Shown in pieces: positions 33,367 through 42,550 of a DNA stretch of 64,000 nucleotides. The notes below the pieces were generated by a model. It did not search any database. It had not been told where the DNA came from and saw only the letters and a program-made list of their open reading frames with translations. Each line of letters opens with the position of its first letter. The stretch's first letter is position 1. The DNA is taken from assembly GCA_022482495.1 (NCBI GenBank), contig JAKVPA010000004.1, forward strand, positions 124,001 to 188,000, in the 5' to 3' direction. Source of the stretch: Sphaerochaeta sp. Its GTDB lineage: Bacteria; Spirochaetota; Spirochaetia; Sphaerochaetales; Sphaerochaetaceae. The position numbers were made by a program, and so were the translations under genes.

Positions 33367-33395
33367 ATTCTATAACCAATGGCGGGGAACCTCAA
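33367..33395 (-). promoter_or_regulatory. Promoter of the HIT gene
   Basis: On the minus strand: TTGAGG (33395-33390), 17 bases, TAGAAT (33372-33367), then 18 bases with a ribosome site to ATG 33348. Confidence 0.5.
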
Positions 33396-33509
33396 GCGGA
33401 AACCTCTCTTTGCGGAGAGCGATGGAAGGCGCAGATGCGAAAAAAACAGGAAACCTTGGGGGATTGTGCGTCAAGTGTTTATCACGCATACAGTTTGCAG
33501 CTCCACGTC

Positions 33510-33539
33510 TTGCATAAACCGACCAAATTGTTCTATTAT
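33510..33539 (+). promoter_or_regulatory. Promoter of the EF-G1 gene
   Basis: TTGCAT (33510-33515), 18 bases and TATTAT (33534-33539) would give a leader of about 100 bases. The whole 301-base gap 33349-33649 otherwise holds only the HIT promoter and the stem-loop at 33550; no convincing ORF or structured RNA gene was seen. Confidence 0.5.
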
Positions 33540-33549
33540 CACTTCGGTT

Positions 33550-33571
33550 CACCCGCTGGGTGGCATTTTTT
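33550..33571 (+). terminator. Attenuator-like stem with T6 in the EF-G1 leader
   Basis: CACCC-GCT-GGGTG followed by GCA and six T. The stem is only 5 bp, so termination would be weak. It sits about 10 bases after the expected transcription start. Confidence 0.3.
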
Positions 33572-33649
33572 GCAGTCGGCCGCACCCACGGCGGCACGCA
33601 ATCAAGGAAATGAGCTTTTGTATTCTATATTTTGAGAGAGGAAAACAGT

Positions 33650-35764
33650 ATGGTTGACCTGCAACACATGAGGAACATTGGTATTTCAGCCCACATTGAC
33701 TCGGGCAAAACTACGCTTTCGGAACGTATCCTCTACTACTGCAATAAGATTCATGCGATCCACGATGTCCATGGCAAAGACGGTGTCGGCGCCACGATGG
33801 ACTTCATGGATCTGGAACGGGAACGGGGCATCACCATCCAGAGCGCCGCGACGAACGTGCAATGGAAGAGCGATGAGATCAACATCATCGACACTCCGGG
33901 ACACGTCGACTTCACCATTGAGGTGGAACGCGCCCTTCGTGTGCTTGACGGCGCCATTCTGGTGCTGGATTCCGTCGCTGGTGTGCAGAGTCAGTCCATC
34001 ACCGTCGACCGTCAGATGAAGCGGTACCACGTACCCCGGCTTGCGTTCGTCAACAAGTGTGACCGTGCCGGTGCGAACCCGTACCGTGTCAAGCAGCATT
34101 TGATCGAGAAACTCGGCTTGAACGCCGTGTTGATGCAGATCCCCATCGGGCTTGAGGACAAGCTGGAAGGCGTGGTCGACCTGGTGGAGATGAAAGCCTA
34201 TTACTTCGATTCCGGTGCCGATGGCATTCATGCCCGTGCGGCGGAGATTCCCGCCGAACTGGTGGATGAGGCGCAGAAGAAGCGTGAGGAGATGCTGGAT
34301 GGCGTCTCGTTGTGCAGCGATGAGCTGATGGAAGCGATGCTGGAAGAGAAGGTTACGCCGGAGATCATCAAAAAGGCGGTCCGCAAGGCGACCATCGCCC
34401 TGCAGCTCTGCCCTGTCTTCATGGGTTCCGCGTACAAGAACAAAGGCATCGAGCCGCTTCTCGACGCTGTAGTGGATTACCTGCCGGATCCCACCCAGGT
34501 CACCAACAAGGCTCTTGATCTTGATAACCACGAGCAGGAAGTGATTCTGAAGGCGGACGAGGATATGCCGCCGGTCGCTCTGGCGTTCAAGCTGGAAGAC
34601 GGGCAGTATGGCCAGCTGACCTACATCCGTGTGTACCAGGGGAAGATCAAGAAGGGCGATGAGTTGTACAACAGCCGCGCCAAGCGGAAGTTCCGCATCG
34701 GCCGTCTGATCAAGATGCACGCCGACAAGATGGAAGATCTGGACGAAGCCGGTTGTGGTGAGATCGCCGCGTTGTTTGGTATCGAATGTGCCAGTGGTGA
34801 TACGTTCTGCGATCCGAAGCTGAACTACTCCATGACCAGTATGTACGTTCCTGATCCGGTCATCGAGCTGGCCATCACGCCGGTGGACAAGAAGTCCGGC
34901 GACAACATGGGCAAGGCGCTGAACCGCTTCCTCAAGGAAGACCCGACGTTCCACAGCTATGTGGATCCGGAGAGTGGCCAGACGATCATCGCCGGTATGG
35001 GTGAGTTGCACTTGGACGTGTACATCGAACGGATGAAACGTGAGTACAACGCCATCGTCACCACCGGGCAGCCTCAGGTTGCCTATCGTGAGGCGATCAC
35101 CCAGCGGGCTGAGTTCAACTACACGCACAAGAAGCAGACCGGTGGTAGCGGCCAGTATGCCCGGGTTGCCGGATACATGGAGCCGATCCCTGATCCCGCC
35201 GAAGGTGAGGAGCGGAAGGATTACGAGTTCGTCGATGAGATCAAGGGCGGCGCGATTCCCAACGAATACATCCCGTCCTGCGACAAAGGTTTCCAGAAGG
35301 CCATGGAGAAGGGCACGCAGATCGGATTCCCCATCATGGGAGTGCGCTGTGTGATCAACGATGGTGCCTGGCACCCGGTCGACTCTTCCGACATCGCGTT
35401 CCAGACCGCTGCGATCGGCGCGTTCCGTGAAGGATACGAGAAAGCCAAACCGTGCATCATGGAACCGATCATGAAGGTTGAGATGACCGCGCCGACGGAG
35501 TATCAGGGCAACATGTTCGCCGCCATCAACCAGCGCCGTGGCGTGATCATCAGTTCCACTGAGGATCACAACATGAGCACCGTTGACGCCGAAGTGCCGC
35601 TCGCCGAAATGTTCGGCTTCTCCACTGTGCTTCGCTCCCTTACCCAAGGGAAAGGAGAGTTCACCATGGAGCTCGCCAAGTACGGCAAGGTGCCTGTCAG
35701 TGTCGCGGAAGAGCTGAAGAAAAAGTTCCAGGACGAGAAGAAAGCCGCCCAGAAACAGAAATAA
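33650..35764 (+). CDS. fusA: Elongation factor G, spirochaete/mitochondrial EF-G1 type
   Basis: 704 residues from ATG 33650 (GAGAGAGGAAAACAGT upstream); the frame's earlier ATG 33632 is too long. It catalyses ribosome translocation. GTPase motifs: [10 protein letters not shown] (G1), [15 protein letters not shown] (G2), DTPGHVDFT (G3), VNKCDRAG (G4). The Ser in AHIDSGKTT and the [18 protein letters not shown] segment match mitochondrial EF-G1 and the spdEFG1 group of spirochaetes, planctomycetes and delta-proteobacteria, rather than ordinary bacterial EF-G (AHIDAGKTT). The C-terminal domain IV (GGSGQYARV) and domain V are complete. A strong terminator follows. Confidence 0.95.
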   Translation: MVDLQHMRNIGISAHIDSGKTTLSERILYYCNKIHAIHDVHGKDGVGATMDFMDLERERGITIQSAATNVQWKSDEINIIDTPGHVDFTIEVERALRVLDGAILVLDSVAGVQSQSITVDRQMKRYHVPRLAFVNKCDRAGANPYRVKQHLIEKLGLNAVLMQIPIGLEDKLEGVVDLVEMKAYYFDSGADGIHARAAEIPAELVDEAQKKREEMLDGVSLCSDELMEAMLEEKVTPEIIKKAVRKATIALQLCPVFMGSAYKNKGIEPLLDAVVDYLPDPTQVTNKALDLDNHEQEVILKADEDMPPVALAFKLEDGQYGQLTYIRVYQGKIKKGDELYNSRAKRKFRIGRLIKMHADKMEDLDEAGCGEIAALFGIECASGDTFCDPKLNYSMTSMYVPDPVIELAITPVDKKSGDNMGKALNRFLKEDPTFHSYVDPESGQTIIAGMGELHLDVYIERMKREYNAIVTTGQPQVAYREAITQRAEFNYTHKKQTGGSGQYARVAGYMEPIPDPAEGEERKDYEFVDEIKGGAIPNEYIPSCDKGFQKAMEKGTQIGFPIMGVRCVINDGAWHPVDSSDIAFQTAAIGAFREGYEKAKPCIMEPIMKVEMTAPTEYQGNMFAAINQRRGVIISSTEDHNMSTVDAEVPLAEMFGFSTVLRSLTQGKGEFTMELAKYGKVPVSVAEELKKKFQDEKKAAQKQK

Positions 35765-35783
35765 GCAGTTCTCTGATGGTCAA

Positions 35784-35820
35784 AAAGCCGCATTGGATCT
35801 TCCAGTGCGGCTTTCCTTTT
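35784..35820 (+). terminator. Rho-independent terminator after the EF-G1 gene
   Basis: AAAGCCGCATTGGA and TCCAGTGCGGCTTT (35784-35797, 35801-35814) pair over 14 bp with one G-U-type pair and a 3-base loop, followed by CCTTTT. Confidence 0.85.
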
Positions 35821-35840
35821 GTCCAGACGTACGCTTTTAT

Positions 35841-35869
35841 TTGGAAGAGCTGAGCAATCATGGTATACT
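35841..35869 (+). promoter_or_regulatory. Strong sigma-70-like promoter of the P-loop protein gene
   Basis: TTGGAA (35841-35846), exactly 17 bases and TATACT (35864-35869). The ATG follows after 43 bases with GGAGG in front. Confidence 0.65.
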
Positions 35870-35912
35870 AGAGGTGTAACAGGTTCTATCCATTGAATGG
35901 AGGTAAGCGCAC

Positions 35913-36620
35913 ATGGAGATCCAAGAGTTGAACGCATTGAGCCCACTGAGAGTCTTCGACGAGTCAATCGGAGGAGGTCTCGGACGTGGGAATCTCGGAG
36001 TTCTGGTTTCACGGAGGGGCGTCGGAAAGACGGCGTGCCTGGTGCATTTGGCCACCGACAAGTTGCTTCGCGGGGAGCATGTGATTCATGTTTCCTTCAA
36101 CGGCAACGTCGAACATGTGATCAACTGGTACAAGGAAGTGTTCCGTGAAGTGTCGGAAGGCAGAAGCCTTGATGACGCTGCAGCGGTATACAACAACATT
36201 CTTTCCAATCGTGTGGTGATGAACTTCAGTCAGGACGATGTTCCGGTCGCAAAGGTACTGTCCAGTCTGGAGACGTTGATCAAACACGGTTCGTTCAAGG
36301 CTGATGCGGTCCTGTTTGATGGATACAAGCTGACCATCGCCGCGGAAGAGGATGTGCAGGCGATCAAACAATTCGCCAAGGATATGAATCTGGAAGTGTG
36401 GTTCAGTGTCTCGCCGGTTCGCCCGGATGTGGTGATCGACGAATATGGCATTCCCAGCACCATGCAGAAGTACGTCAGGCTGATCGACGTCCTGATCGGT
36501 CTGAAGTATGATGACAAGAAAGACAAAGTCATCATGACCTGCGTGCGCAAGGGCGGGGAGGATCTGTCCAAGCCAATGGGTGTGGACCTGGATCCCAAGA
36601 CAATGCTTATCTCGCAGTAA
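35913..36620 (+). CDS. KaiC/RecA-like P-loop protein, unknown role
   Basis: 235 residues, AATGGAGGTAAGCGCAC before the ATG. A RecA/KaiC-type ATPase opening, with a leading GGGLGRGNLGVLVSRRGVGKT (Walker A 33-40, Lys39). A beta strand then VIHVSFNGNVEHVINWYKEVF, as in KaiC/DnaB-like folds. A Walker-B-like strand is ADAVLFDGYKL with Asp136. Later strands (LEVWFSVSP; VDVLIGL-like) complete the sheet. No sensor or DNA-binding extension is visible. The gene has its own strong promoter and terminator, so it is monocistronic. I cannot name a function. A housekeeping role is suggested only by the strong signals around it. Confidence 0.75.
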   Translation: MEIQELNALSPLRVFDESIGGGLGRGNLGVLVSRRGVGKTACLVHLATDKLLRGEHVIHVSFNGNVEHVINWYKEVFREVSEGRSLDDAAAVYNNILSNRVVMNFSQDDVPVAKVLSSLETLIKHGSFKADAVLFDGYKLTIAAEEDVQAIKQFAKDMNLEVWFSVSPVRPDVVIDEYGIPSTMQKYVRLIDVLIGLKYDDKKDKVIMTCVRKGGEDLSKPMGVDLDPKTMLISQ

Positions 36621-36656
36621 CGGAAACCGGGGGCCGCAGTGATGCGGCCCTTTCCG
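36621..36656 (+). terminator. Rho-independent terminator
   Basis: GGGCCGCA-GTGA-TGCGGCCC (36631-36650) is followed by TTT, with an outer CGGAAA/TTTCCG pairing (36621-36626 with 36651-36656). It ends 7 bases before the next ATG. Confidence 0.85.
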
Positions 36657-36663
36657 TATCAGC

Positions 36664-37770
36664 ATGAACCGTTCTTTTTTGATCAAACCGGCTTCAAGCG
36701 CATGCAATCTTGCCTGCGATTACTGCTTTTATCGCGATGAAGCGGAACACCGGGACGTCCCGTGCCATCCGATGATGGATGGGATGGTGGTGGACGCGCT
36801 TCTGGAGAAAAGCCTCTCGGATTCCGATGCCGTGGCGTATGCGTTCCAGGGGGGGGAGCCGACGTTGGTTGGCCTTCCCTGGTTCGAGCGTTTCGTCGCC
36901 TCGGTGGAACAGAAAAATACCCGCCATATCCCGGTATCCTATGCCCTGCAGACCAACGGGACGCTGCTGGATGACGCATGGGGGGATTTCTTCGCCACGA
37001 ACCACTTCCTTGTCGGCGTATCGTTGGATGGGTTTCCCCGGCTCCACAACCTGCATCGGCGAACCCAAAACGGGGAGCGGAGCGCCGATGCCACCATGAA
37101 GGGCGTCGATATCCTGCGACGTCATCATGTCCCGTTCAATGTCCTGACCGTCGTCACGCGGGACGTGGCGAACAATCTGGACCGAATCTGGGAATTCTAC
37201 CGGACGGAAGGATTCCTGTACCAGCAGTACATTCCCTGCATCGATCCCATCGGAGAGGAGGACACCTATCTGGACGCTGACGCCTATGGGGAGTTTCTGG
37301 TCAATCTTGGCAGGAAATGGATTACCTCATTCTCAACCGGGCAACCTGTCTCCATCCGGCTCTTCGACAATTTCATGGCAATGCTCTGCGGTTTTCCGGT
37401 GGAGGAATGCGACATGCGTGGCGTCTGTTCCGTCCAATACGTCATCGAAGGGGGCGGGGCGGCCTATCCCTGTGATTTCTACAGCACCGATCCCTGGTAT
37501 CTCGGATCCATCACCACGACATCGTTGGCGGCGATTGATGCCCAGCGGGATGAGCTTTCCTTCATCACTGCCAGTAAGAATACATCTGAGTCATGTATTA
37601 CCTGCCGATATCGGAATCTCTGTCGGGGTGGATGCAAACGGTTCCGTGGCAAAGACGGGACGTTCCGCTTCTGCAAAAGCTACCAGCGCCTGTTTGACGA
37701 ACTGCTTCCCGACATGGAAACATTGGCGTCAAGGCTGATGAAACAGCAGGGGAAAAGCCAAGACGCTTGA
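36664..37770 (+). CDS. Radical SAM/SPASM protein of the anaerobic sulfatase-maturase type
   Basis: 368 residues. The radical SAM cluster is CNLACDYCFYRD (Cys14, 18, 21) and the family hallmark FQGGEPTLVGLPWF follows. The C-terminal SPASM region carries the two auxiliary clusters: CDMRGVCSVQYVIEGGGAAYPCDFY, then CITCRYRNLCRGGCKRF and CKSY. In anSMEs these Cys and Asp convert a sulfatase Cys/Ser to formylglycine. No sulfatase gene is in the window, so its partner is elsewhere or it acts on another peptide. No clear ribosome site: a terminator ends 7 bases before the ATG. Confidence 0.9.
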   Translation: MNRSFLIKPASSACNLACDYCFYRDEAEHRDVPCHPMMDGMVVDALLEKSLSDSDAVAYAFQGGEPTLVGLPWFERFVASVEQKNTRHIPVSYALQTNGTLLDDAWGDFFATNHFLVGVSLDGFPRLHNLHRRTQNGERSADATMKGVDILRRHHVPFNVLTVVTRDVANNLDRIWEFYRTEGFLYQQYIPCIDPIGEEDTYLDADAYGEFLVNLGRKWITSFSTGQPVSIRLFDNFMAMLCGFPVEECDMRGVCSVQYVIEGGGAAYPCDFYSTDPWYLGSITTTSLAAIDAQRDELSFITASKNTSESCITCRYRNLCRGGCKRFRGKDGTFRFCKSYQRLFDELLPDMETLASRLMKQQGKSQDA

Positions 37771-37845
37771 TATCACGACCCACTTCTGCGAGTTTCGTCA
37801 TCCCGTGACGTGGGAAAATCGGGGAAAAGGGTGTAGGATGGATGC

Positions 37846-40209
37846 ATGGGCATCCGCAAACAAGCATCCCTGATCCGTGTCTATTTCACCTCGTTTTTCG
37901 GCCTGGTCGTCCTCCCCATTTTGGCGGTGTTCGTCATCTCGTTGCCGGTCATCCATTCCATCGTGAAGAAGCAGGCGATTGAGAACATCACGTTGGCCCA
38001 GTCCAACATCATCGCCAACCTCTCCGGAGAGGTCGCCGAGATGTCGATGCGCCTGTCCCATTTGATCTACACCAACGACAACGAGATCCTCAATCTCGCC
38101 GCGGGGACGGATACGGATGACGCGGATGAGCGATACCGGTACACCAGCCGGCTGAATGAAGCCTCCCGGCTTGCGCTGGTCCCTCTGTCCGACATCGTCT
38201 CCGTCGGGTTCTACATGAAATCGGGACGTACCGTCATGTACAAAAGCGAGGTGAACATCGCATGGAAGGACCTTACCAAAACAGCGATGTACCAGTACGC
38301 GACGCAACATCCCAACATCGTTGGCGTCGGAGGCTTCAACACGGACCAGTACCACAACATCTACACCGGCTCGGCGGGCGGGGCGTTGATGTTGGTGGCG
38401 GGCTTTGTTCCGGATGTGCGGGCGGACCGTTCAGAGCGCATCGGGTTGATCACCCTGTACGAGCTTTCCACCATTTCACGGATCATCCAACGCAACGACG
38501 AAGCGTACCTTGCGGGAAAGAACAGCCTCGGGTGTACTGCCTTGGTGGACAAGACAAGCGGGGCTGTCCAGTATGCCAGTGAAATTGACCGGGATTTGCT
38601 GCGTTCCGCCCTCTCCGGTTCCATTCCGGCAGGATATACGTTCCTGACCTCTCCGGTGAGTTTTCCTGGAGCGGATTGGGAGCTTGCCACGTTGGTCCGA
38701 ACAGGGGATCTGACCCGTGATTTCAATACCGTCGCTCTGGTCATCGTCCTGGTGGTGTTCGCCATCCTGCTGTTCTTCTTCCTGTTCTCCCTGTTCTTCC
38801 TGAAGAACATCATCAACCCCATCGCCCGGATGCGGGAAGGGATGAAACAGGTGGAGGACGGAGATCTGGAGACGCACATCGCCCCGGAAGGAAACGGGGA
38901 GATCCGGGCGATGATCCATTCGTTCAACGCCATGGTGCGGCGGATCAAGGCGTTGATCACCGATTACCAGCACCAGGTAAGGATGCGGGAGAGGGCCCGC
39001 ACCCCGGAAATGGTCCTGCAGGATCTGGTGGATGGCAAGGATGACCCGAAGGAAGCATGTGAACGGGGAGTTGATTTCTTCCACGACCCGTATGTGTTGA
39101 TCGGCTTTGTGATCACCGTCCCTGAAGGCGGAAAAGCCACTTGGGAAGGAAAGCCTCCAATATCCCAAAGCTTTGATCGCATCCCTCGTTTTGCGCTTCG
39201 CTGTACGCTTGCGACCATCGAGCCGGGATTCTTGGTTGCCTACTATCGGATCGATCGCGCCTTGCGTCGGGACAAGCTTCAGGAAATGTTGGAGATGGTG
39301 GTGAAGACGGGAAACGAGGAGTACGGTGTGGATGTCTCGGTGATCATCTCCGCTCCGACAGAGGGATGGGAGACGTTCCGTCCGGTGTTGGCTGATCTGT
39401 CCCGCAAACGGGTGTTGCTTCCGCTGTATGGCCAGGATTCCATCCTTTCGTTAGACAGCAGGCCGGATTTTGATCTCATTCTGTCCCAGTCGGACGCGTT
39501 CCACGCGGCTGCCGCCGCCCTGTACATCGCCGATGAGAAAACGGTCGCCCAGACAAGAGAGGCGCTTTCCGCCCAGCTTCGGGATGGTTCTTTGGCACAG
39601 GGGAAGGTGGTGGTGTTGGGGTTCGTGCTGGCGTGTTCCCGTCGCTTCCATGAGAATCTCGCTGATCTTTCCGATGCCTTCGGCCGGTACGTGCCGTTTG
39701 TCCAGCGGATCGAATCCTGTGCCGACGTGCGTTCTCTGGCGCTCTGGCTGAACAACTTCATCACCAAAGTGTTCGAGTACGCGGTGGGGACGCTGGATCT
39801 CGGACAACAGGACGTGGTCACCAAGGCGAAACGGTACATCGCCGACAACTACATGCGGCCGGATCTCTCCCTGGGGGATGTTGCCGGGTATGTCGGACTG
39901 AATGAGAAATACTTCACCACCAAATTCTCCGCCTTGGCCGGGGAGACGTTCCAGTCGTACGTCACCGAGCTGCGTATCGCGAAGGCGAAGGAATTGATCC
40001 GCACCACGACGTTCAAGATGTATGAGGTGGCACAGATGGTAGGGTACGCCAATGCGGAGCACTTCAACCGCATCTTCCGAAAAGAGGTGGGGATGAGTCC
40101 CCATCACTATCGAAATGACCAGATTTCTGAAGATACAACAACAAAAAGCGTGGATAAATCGGGAGAATCTCCGGGAGAAACTGACGAAACATCAAGAATT
40201 GTGACGTAA
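37846..40209 (+). CDS. Membrane-anchored AraC-family regulator with HAMP
   Basis: 787 residues. One helix near 14-35, an extracytoplasmic sensor of about 250 residues, a second helix near 294-320 (VALVIVLVVFAILLFFFLF), a HAMP domain (NIINPIARMREGMKQVEDGD), a middle region of about 280 residues without a clear name, and a C-terminal AraC DNA-binding domain from about 654 (VTKAKRYIADNYMRPDLSL; LNEKYFTTKFSALAGETF; GYANAEHFNRIFRKEVG). It should sense a sugar outside the cell and act directly on DNA without a phosphorelay. It lies just upstream of the galactoside genes and is the obvious regulator. A TAGGAT hexamer ends 6 bases before the ATG. Confidence 0.9.
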   Translation: MGIRKQASLIRVYFTSFFGLVVLPILAVFVISLPVIHSIVKKQAIENITLAQSNIIANLSGEVAEMSMRLSHLIYTNDNEILNLAAGTDTDDADERYRYTSRLNEASRLALVPLSDIVSVGFYMKSGRTVMYKSEVNIAWKDLTKTAMYQYATQHPNIVGVGGFNTDQYHNIYTGSAGGALMLVAGFVPDVRADRSERIGLITLYELSTISRIIQRNDEAYLAGKNSLGCTALVDKTSGAVQYASEIDRDLLRSALSGSIPAGYTFLTSPVSFPGADWELATLVRTGDLTRDFNTVALVIVLVVFAILLFFFLFSLFFLKNIINPIARMREGMKQVEDGDLETHIAPEGNGEIRAMIHSFNAMVRRIKALITDYQHQVRMRERARTPEMVLQDLVDGKDDPKEACERGVDFFHDPYVLIGFVITVPEGGKATWEGKPPISQSFDRIPRFALRCTLATIEPGFLVAYYRIDRALRRDKLQEMLEMVVKTGNEEYGVDVSVIISAPTEGWETFRPVLADLSRKRVLLPLYGQDSILSLDSRPDFDLILSQSDAFHAAAAALYIADEKTVAQTREALSAQLRDGSLAQGKVVVLGFVLACSRRFHENLADLSDAFGRYVPFVQRIESCADVRSLALWLNNFITKVFEYAVGTLDLGQQDVVTKAKRYIADNYMRPDLSLGDVAGYVGLNEKYFTTKFSALAGETFQSYVTELRIAKAKELIRTTTFKMYEVAQMVGYANAEHFNRIFRKEVGMSPHHYRNDQISEDTTTKSVDKSGESPGETDETSRIVT

Positions 40210-40271
40210 TAGCTATAGCGCGTTTTGCGAAACGACCCCTAAGCTGATGGTATCGAAAGGGAGGTGCTCTG

Positions 40272-41583
40272 ATGAAAAAGAGACATTTCACAGTTGCTTT
40301 GGTCGTGTTGCTGGCATGCAGCCTCACCGCTGCGTTCTCAGCCGGAACCAAAGAAGAGAAGGCGTCTGATGGCCTGTCCGGGACCATCACGTTCACCATT
40401 TGGGACAACAACCTCAATGATTTCATCGAATCCAACGACATGGTGGGGAAATTCCGCAAAGCGTATCCCAACGCCACCGTCGAAGTGGAGAAGATCAAGG
40501 ACGACAGCGAGTACTGGAACTCGATGAAGATGCGTGCGTCGGCGAACCAATTGCCGGACGTCATGTTCAACAAGCCGTTCACCCTCTCCCGCTTCAAGGA
40601 TTTCCTGATTGATCTGTCCGACACCCAGGCGGCGAAGAACAACATGCTCGCTTCCGGCTATGCCATCGACGGCAAGATTCTTGGCGTTCCGATGACCTCC
40701 GGGTACGAGTACGTGTACTACTGGAAGGATCTGTTCGCCAAAGCAGGGGTGGAAGTTCCCACCACATGGCCTGATTTTCGTCGCCGCGGCGAAGAAACTC
40801 CAGGCGTTCTACGGAAAGGACAATCCCGATTTCATCGCCCTGGGCGTTGGCTTGAAGGACGAGTGGCCTGATTATCCGTTCATGGAATTCATGCCTGCCT
40901 TGATCTCCGGCAACGGCCAGAACTGGAACACCATGGCCACGCAGGATGCGCCGTTCTCCAAGGGAACCGACGTGTACACCGCCTACAAGAAGGTGTATGA
41001 CCTGTTCACCAGTGGCGTTCTCGGCAAAGATCCGCTTGGTCTGGGCAATGACCAGATCACCTCGTTGTTCGCCGTCAAGGATGTGGCGATCTTCGCTTCC
41101 GGCGACTGGTCGTTGCAGAACATCTCCAACGGTACGGATGATCTTTCCCAGCTGGGGACGTTCTATCTGCCGGTCCGTGAGACCACCAGTGATCCGTACA
41201 ACGTCATCGTGCAGGGTGACAGCTTCATGGGCGTGACGACCCACTCGAAGAATCCTGCGCTGGCCAAGGCGTTCGTTGAATGGTTCTATTCCGACGCTTG
41301 GTATCCTGACTACATCAACTACGTTTCCTCCGCCTCTTCCATGTCGACCTTCCCCAAGGAGAAGAACCCCATTCTGGCAGAGTCGGACACCAACAATCCT
41401 GGCAAGAAACTGGTGATGTACGATGGTGGCGGCGACGCGTTTACGGCGATCCAGAACGAGACCTCGTTCGATTACAAGAAGCTCGGTGCGCAGATGTTGA
41501 CTCCGGGATTCAACCTTGACAAGACCCTTTCCGATCTGAATGCGAAATGGGCCGCGGCTCGGGCGAAGCTTGGTATCAAATAA
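40272..41583 (+). pseudogene. Sugar ABC substrate-binding protein, one-base frameshift
   Basis: GGGAGGTGCTCTG precedes ATG 40272. The first part (signal peptide MKKRHFTVALVVLLACSLTAAFSA, then TFTIWDNNLNDFIESND) is a family-1 type binding protein. The frame fails near residue 168 in WPDFRRRGEET. In the +1 frame the reading continues DFVAAAKKLQAFYGKDNPDFIALG to DEWPDYPFMEFM and on to 41583. Dropping one T from TTTT at 40775-40778 restores a normal protein of about 436 residues. The first ORF ends at 40871, while the second is usable only from 40852. Upstream of two permeases and LacLM, so the ligand is probably a beta-galactoside, by context. Broken gene or base error. Confidence 0.85.
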
Positions 41584-41600
41584 GTTCCGTTTCTTTCATA

Positions 41601-41632
41601 CGGCAAGGTGTGCCTGTCGGCATGCCTTGCCG
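41601..41632 (+). promoter_or_regulatory. Intercistronic stem-loop after the binding protein gene
   Basis: CGGCAAGG (41601-41608) pairs with CCTTGCCG (41625-41632), with inner TGC/GCA pairs. There is no U tract. Its place between binding-protein and permease genes fits an mRNA-stabilising or attenuating element that keeps binding-protein levels higher. Confidence 0.6.
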
Positions 41633-41659
41633 GCTCTTTGAAGCCAAAAGGGGGAATGC

Positions 41660-42550
41660 ATGGGGTTGTTGGAGAAACAGAAAACCCAGTTCATCGTCAT
41701 CTCGCTTCTCGTTCCGATGGTGTTGCTGGTCGCCTTCGTCGTCGTGCCAGGTCTGGATTTGTTCCGGCTGAGCGCCACCGATTGGGATGGCTTGTCCAAA
41801 CACATGAAATTCATCGGATGGGACAACTACGTGTCGATGTTCCATGACAAGGATCTCTGGTTGTCTCTGAAGAACAACTCGGTGTATTTCTTCATCCACC
41901 TGTTGATGATCCCCGTCGAACTTGCCTTCGCCGTGCTGCTGACCAGCAAACTGAGAGGCGCCCGGTTCTACAAGACGATGGTCTTCATGCCGTACATCAT
42001 CAACGGCGTAGCCATCAGCTACGCGTTCTCCTACTTCTATTCGCCGATCAACGGCGCGTTTGACGCCATCCTGAAGGCGTTGCACATGCAGCGGTTCATC
42101 CGCAGCTGGCTCTCCGACGCCAGCATCGTCAACTATGTGCTCACTTCCGTGTCCCTCTGGCGGTTCAGTGGCTATCATGTCATCCTGTTCATGGCGGCGT
42201 TGCAGTCCGTTCCCCAGGACATCTACGAAGCTGCGTTGGTCGACGGCGCCAATACGTGGCAACGGTTCCGATACATCCAGATCCCATCCATCATGCTGAT
42301 GGTCGATTTCGTCCTGTTCGACAACATTCGTGGCGCGCTTCAGGTGTTCGACATCCCGTTCGTCATGACCAACGGCGGTCCGGGATACGCATCCTCCACG
42401 TTTACGTTGTATACCATCAACACAGCGTTCAAGTTCTCCCGTTTTGGTCTGGCAGCGACGATGGCAGTGGCCATCATGTTCATGATCATCATCATCTATT
42501 TCATCCAGAATTTCCTGATCCACCGGGTGATCCTCCGGGAGGGCAGATGA
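41660..42550 (+). CDS. Sugar ABC transporter permease 1 (MalF/UgpA type)
   Basis: 296 residues, AAAAGGGGGAATGC before the ATG. Six membrane helices, and the cytoplasmic EAA loop EAALVDGANTWQRFRYIQIP that contacts the ATPase. N-terminal loop SATDWDGLSKHMKFIGWDNY is typical of family-1 permeases. The partner ATPase is not encoded here, so a shared (MsiK/UgpC-like) ATPase elsewhere is likely. The end overlaps the second permease by 4 bases. Confidence 0.92.
   Translation: MGLLEKQKTQFIVISLLVPMVLLVAFVVVPGLDLFRLSATDWDGLSKHMKFIGWDNYVSMFHDKDLWLSLKNNSVYFFIHLLMIPVELAFAVLLTSKLRGARFYKTMVFMPYIINGVAISYAFSYFYSPINGAFDAILKALHMQRFIRSWLSDASIVNYVLTSVSLWRFSGYHVILFMAALQSVPQDIYEAALVDGANTWQRFRYIQIPSIMLMVDFVLFDNIRGALQVFDIPFVMTNGGPGYASSTFTLYTINTAFKFSRFGLAATMAVAIMFMIIIIYFIQNFLIHRVILREGR

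Noticed and set aside
33686-35647. 653-codon open frame antisense to the EF-G1 gene
   Set aside because: The opposite strand encodes an unmistakable EF-G; the antisense sequence is a His/Arg-rich shadow from codon bias.
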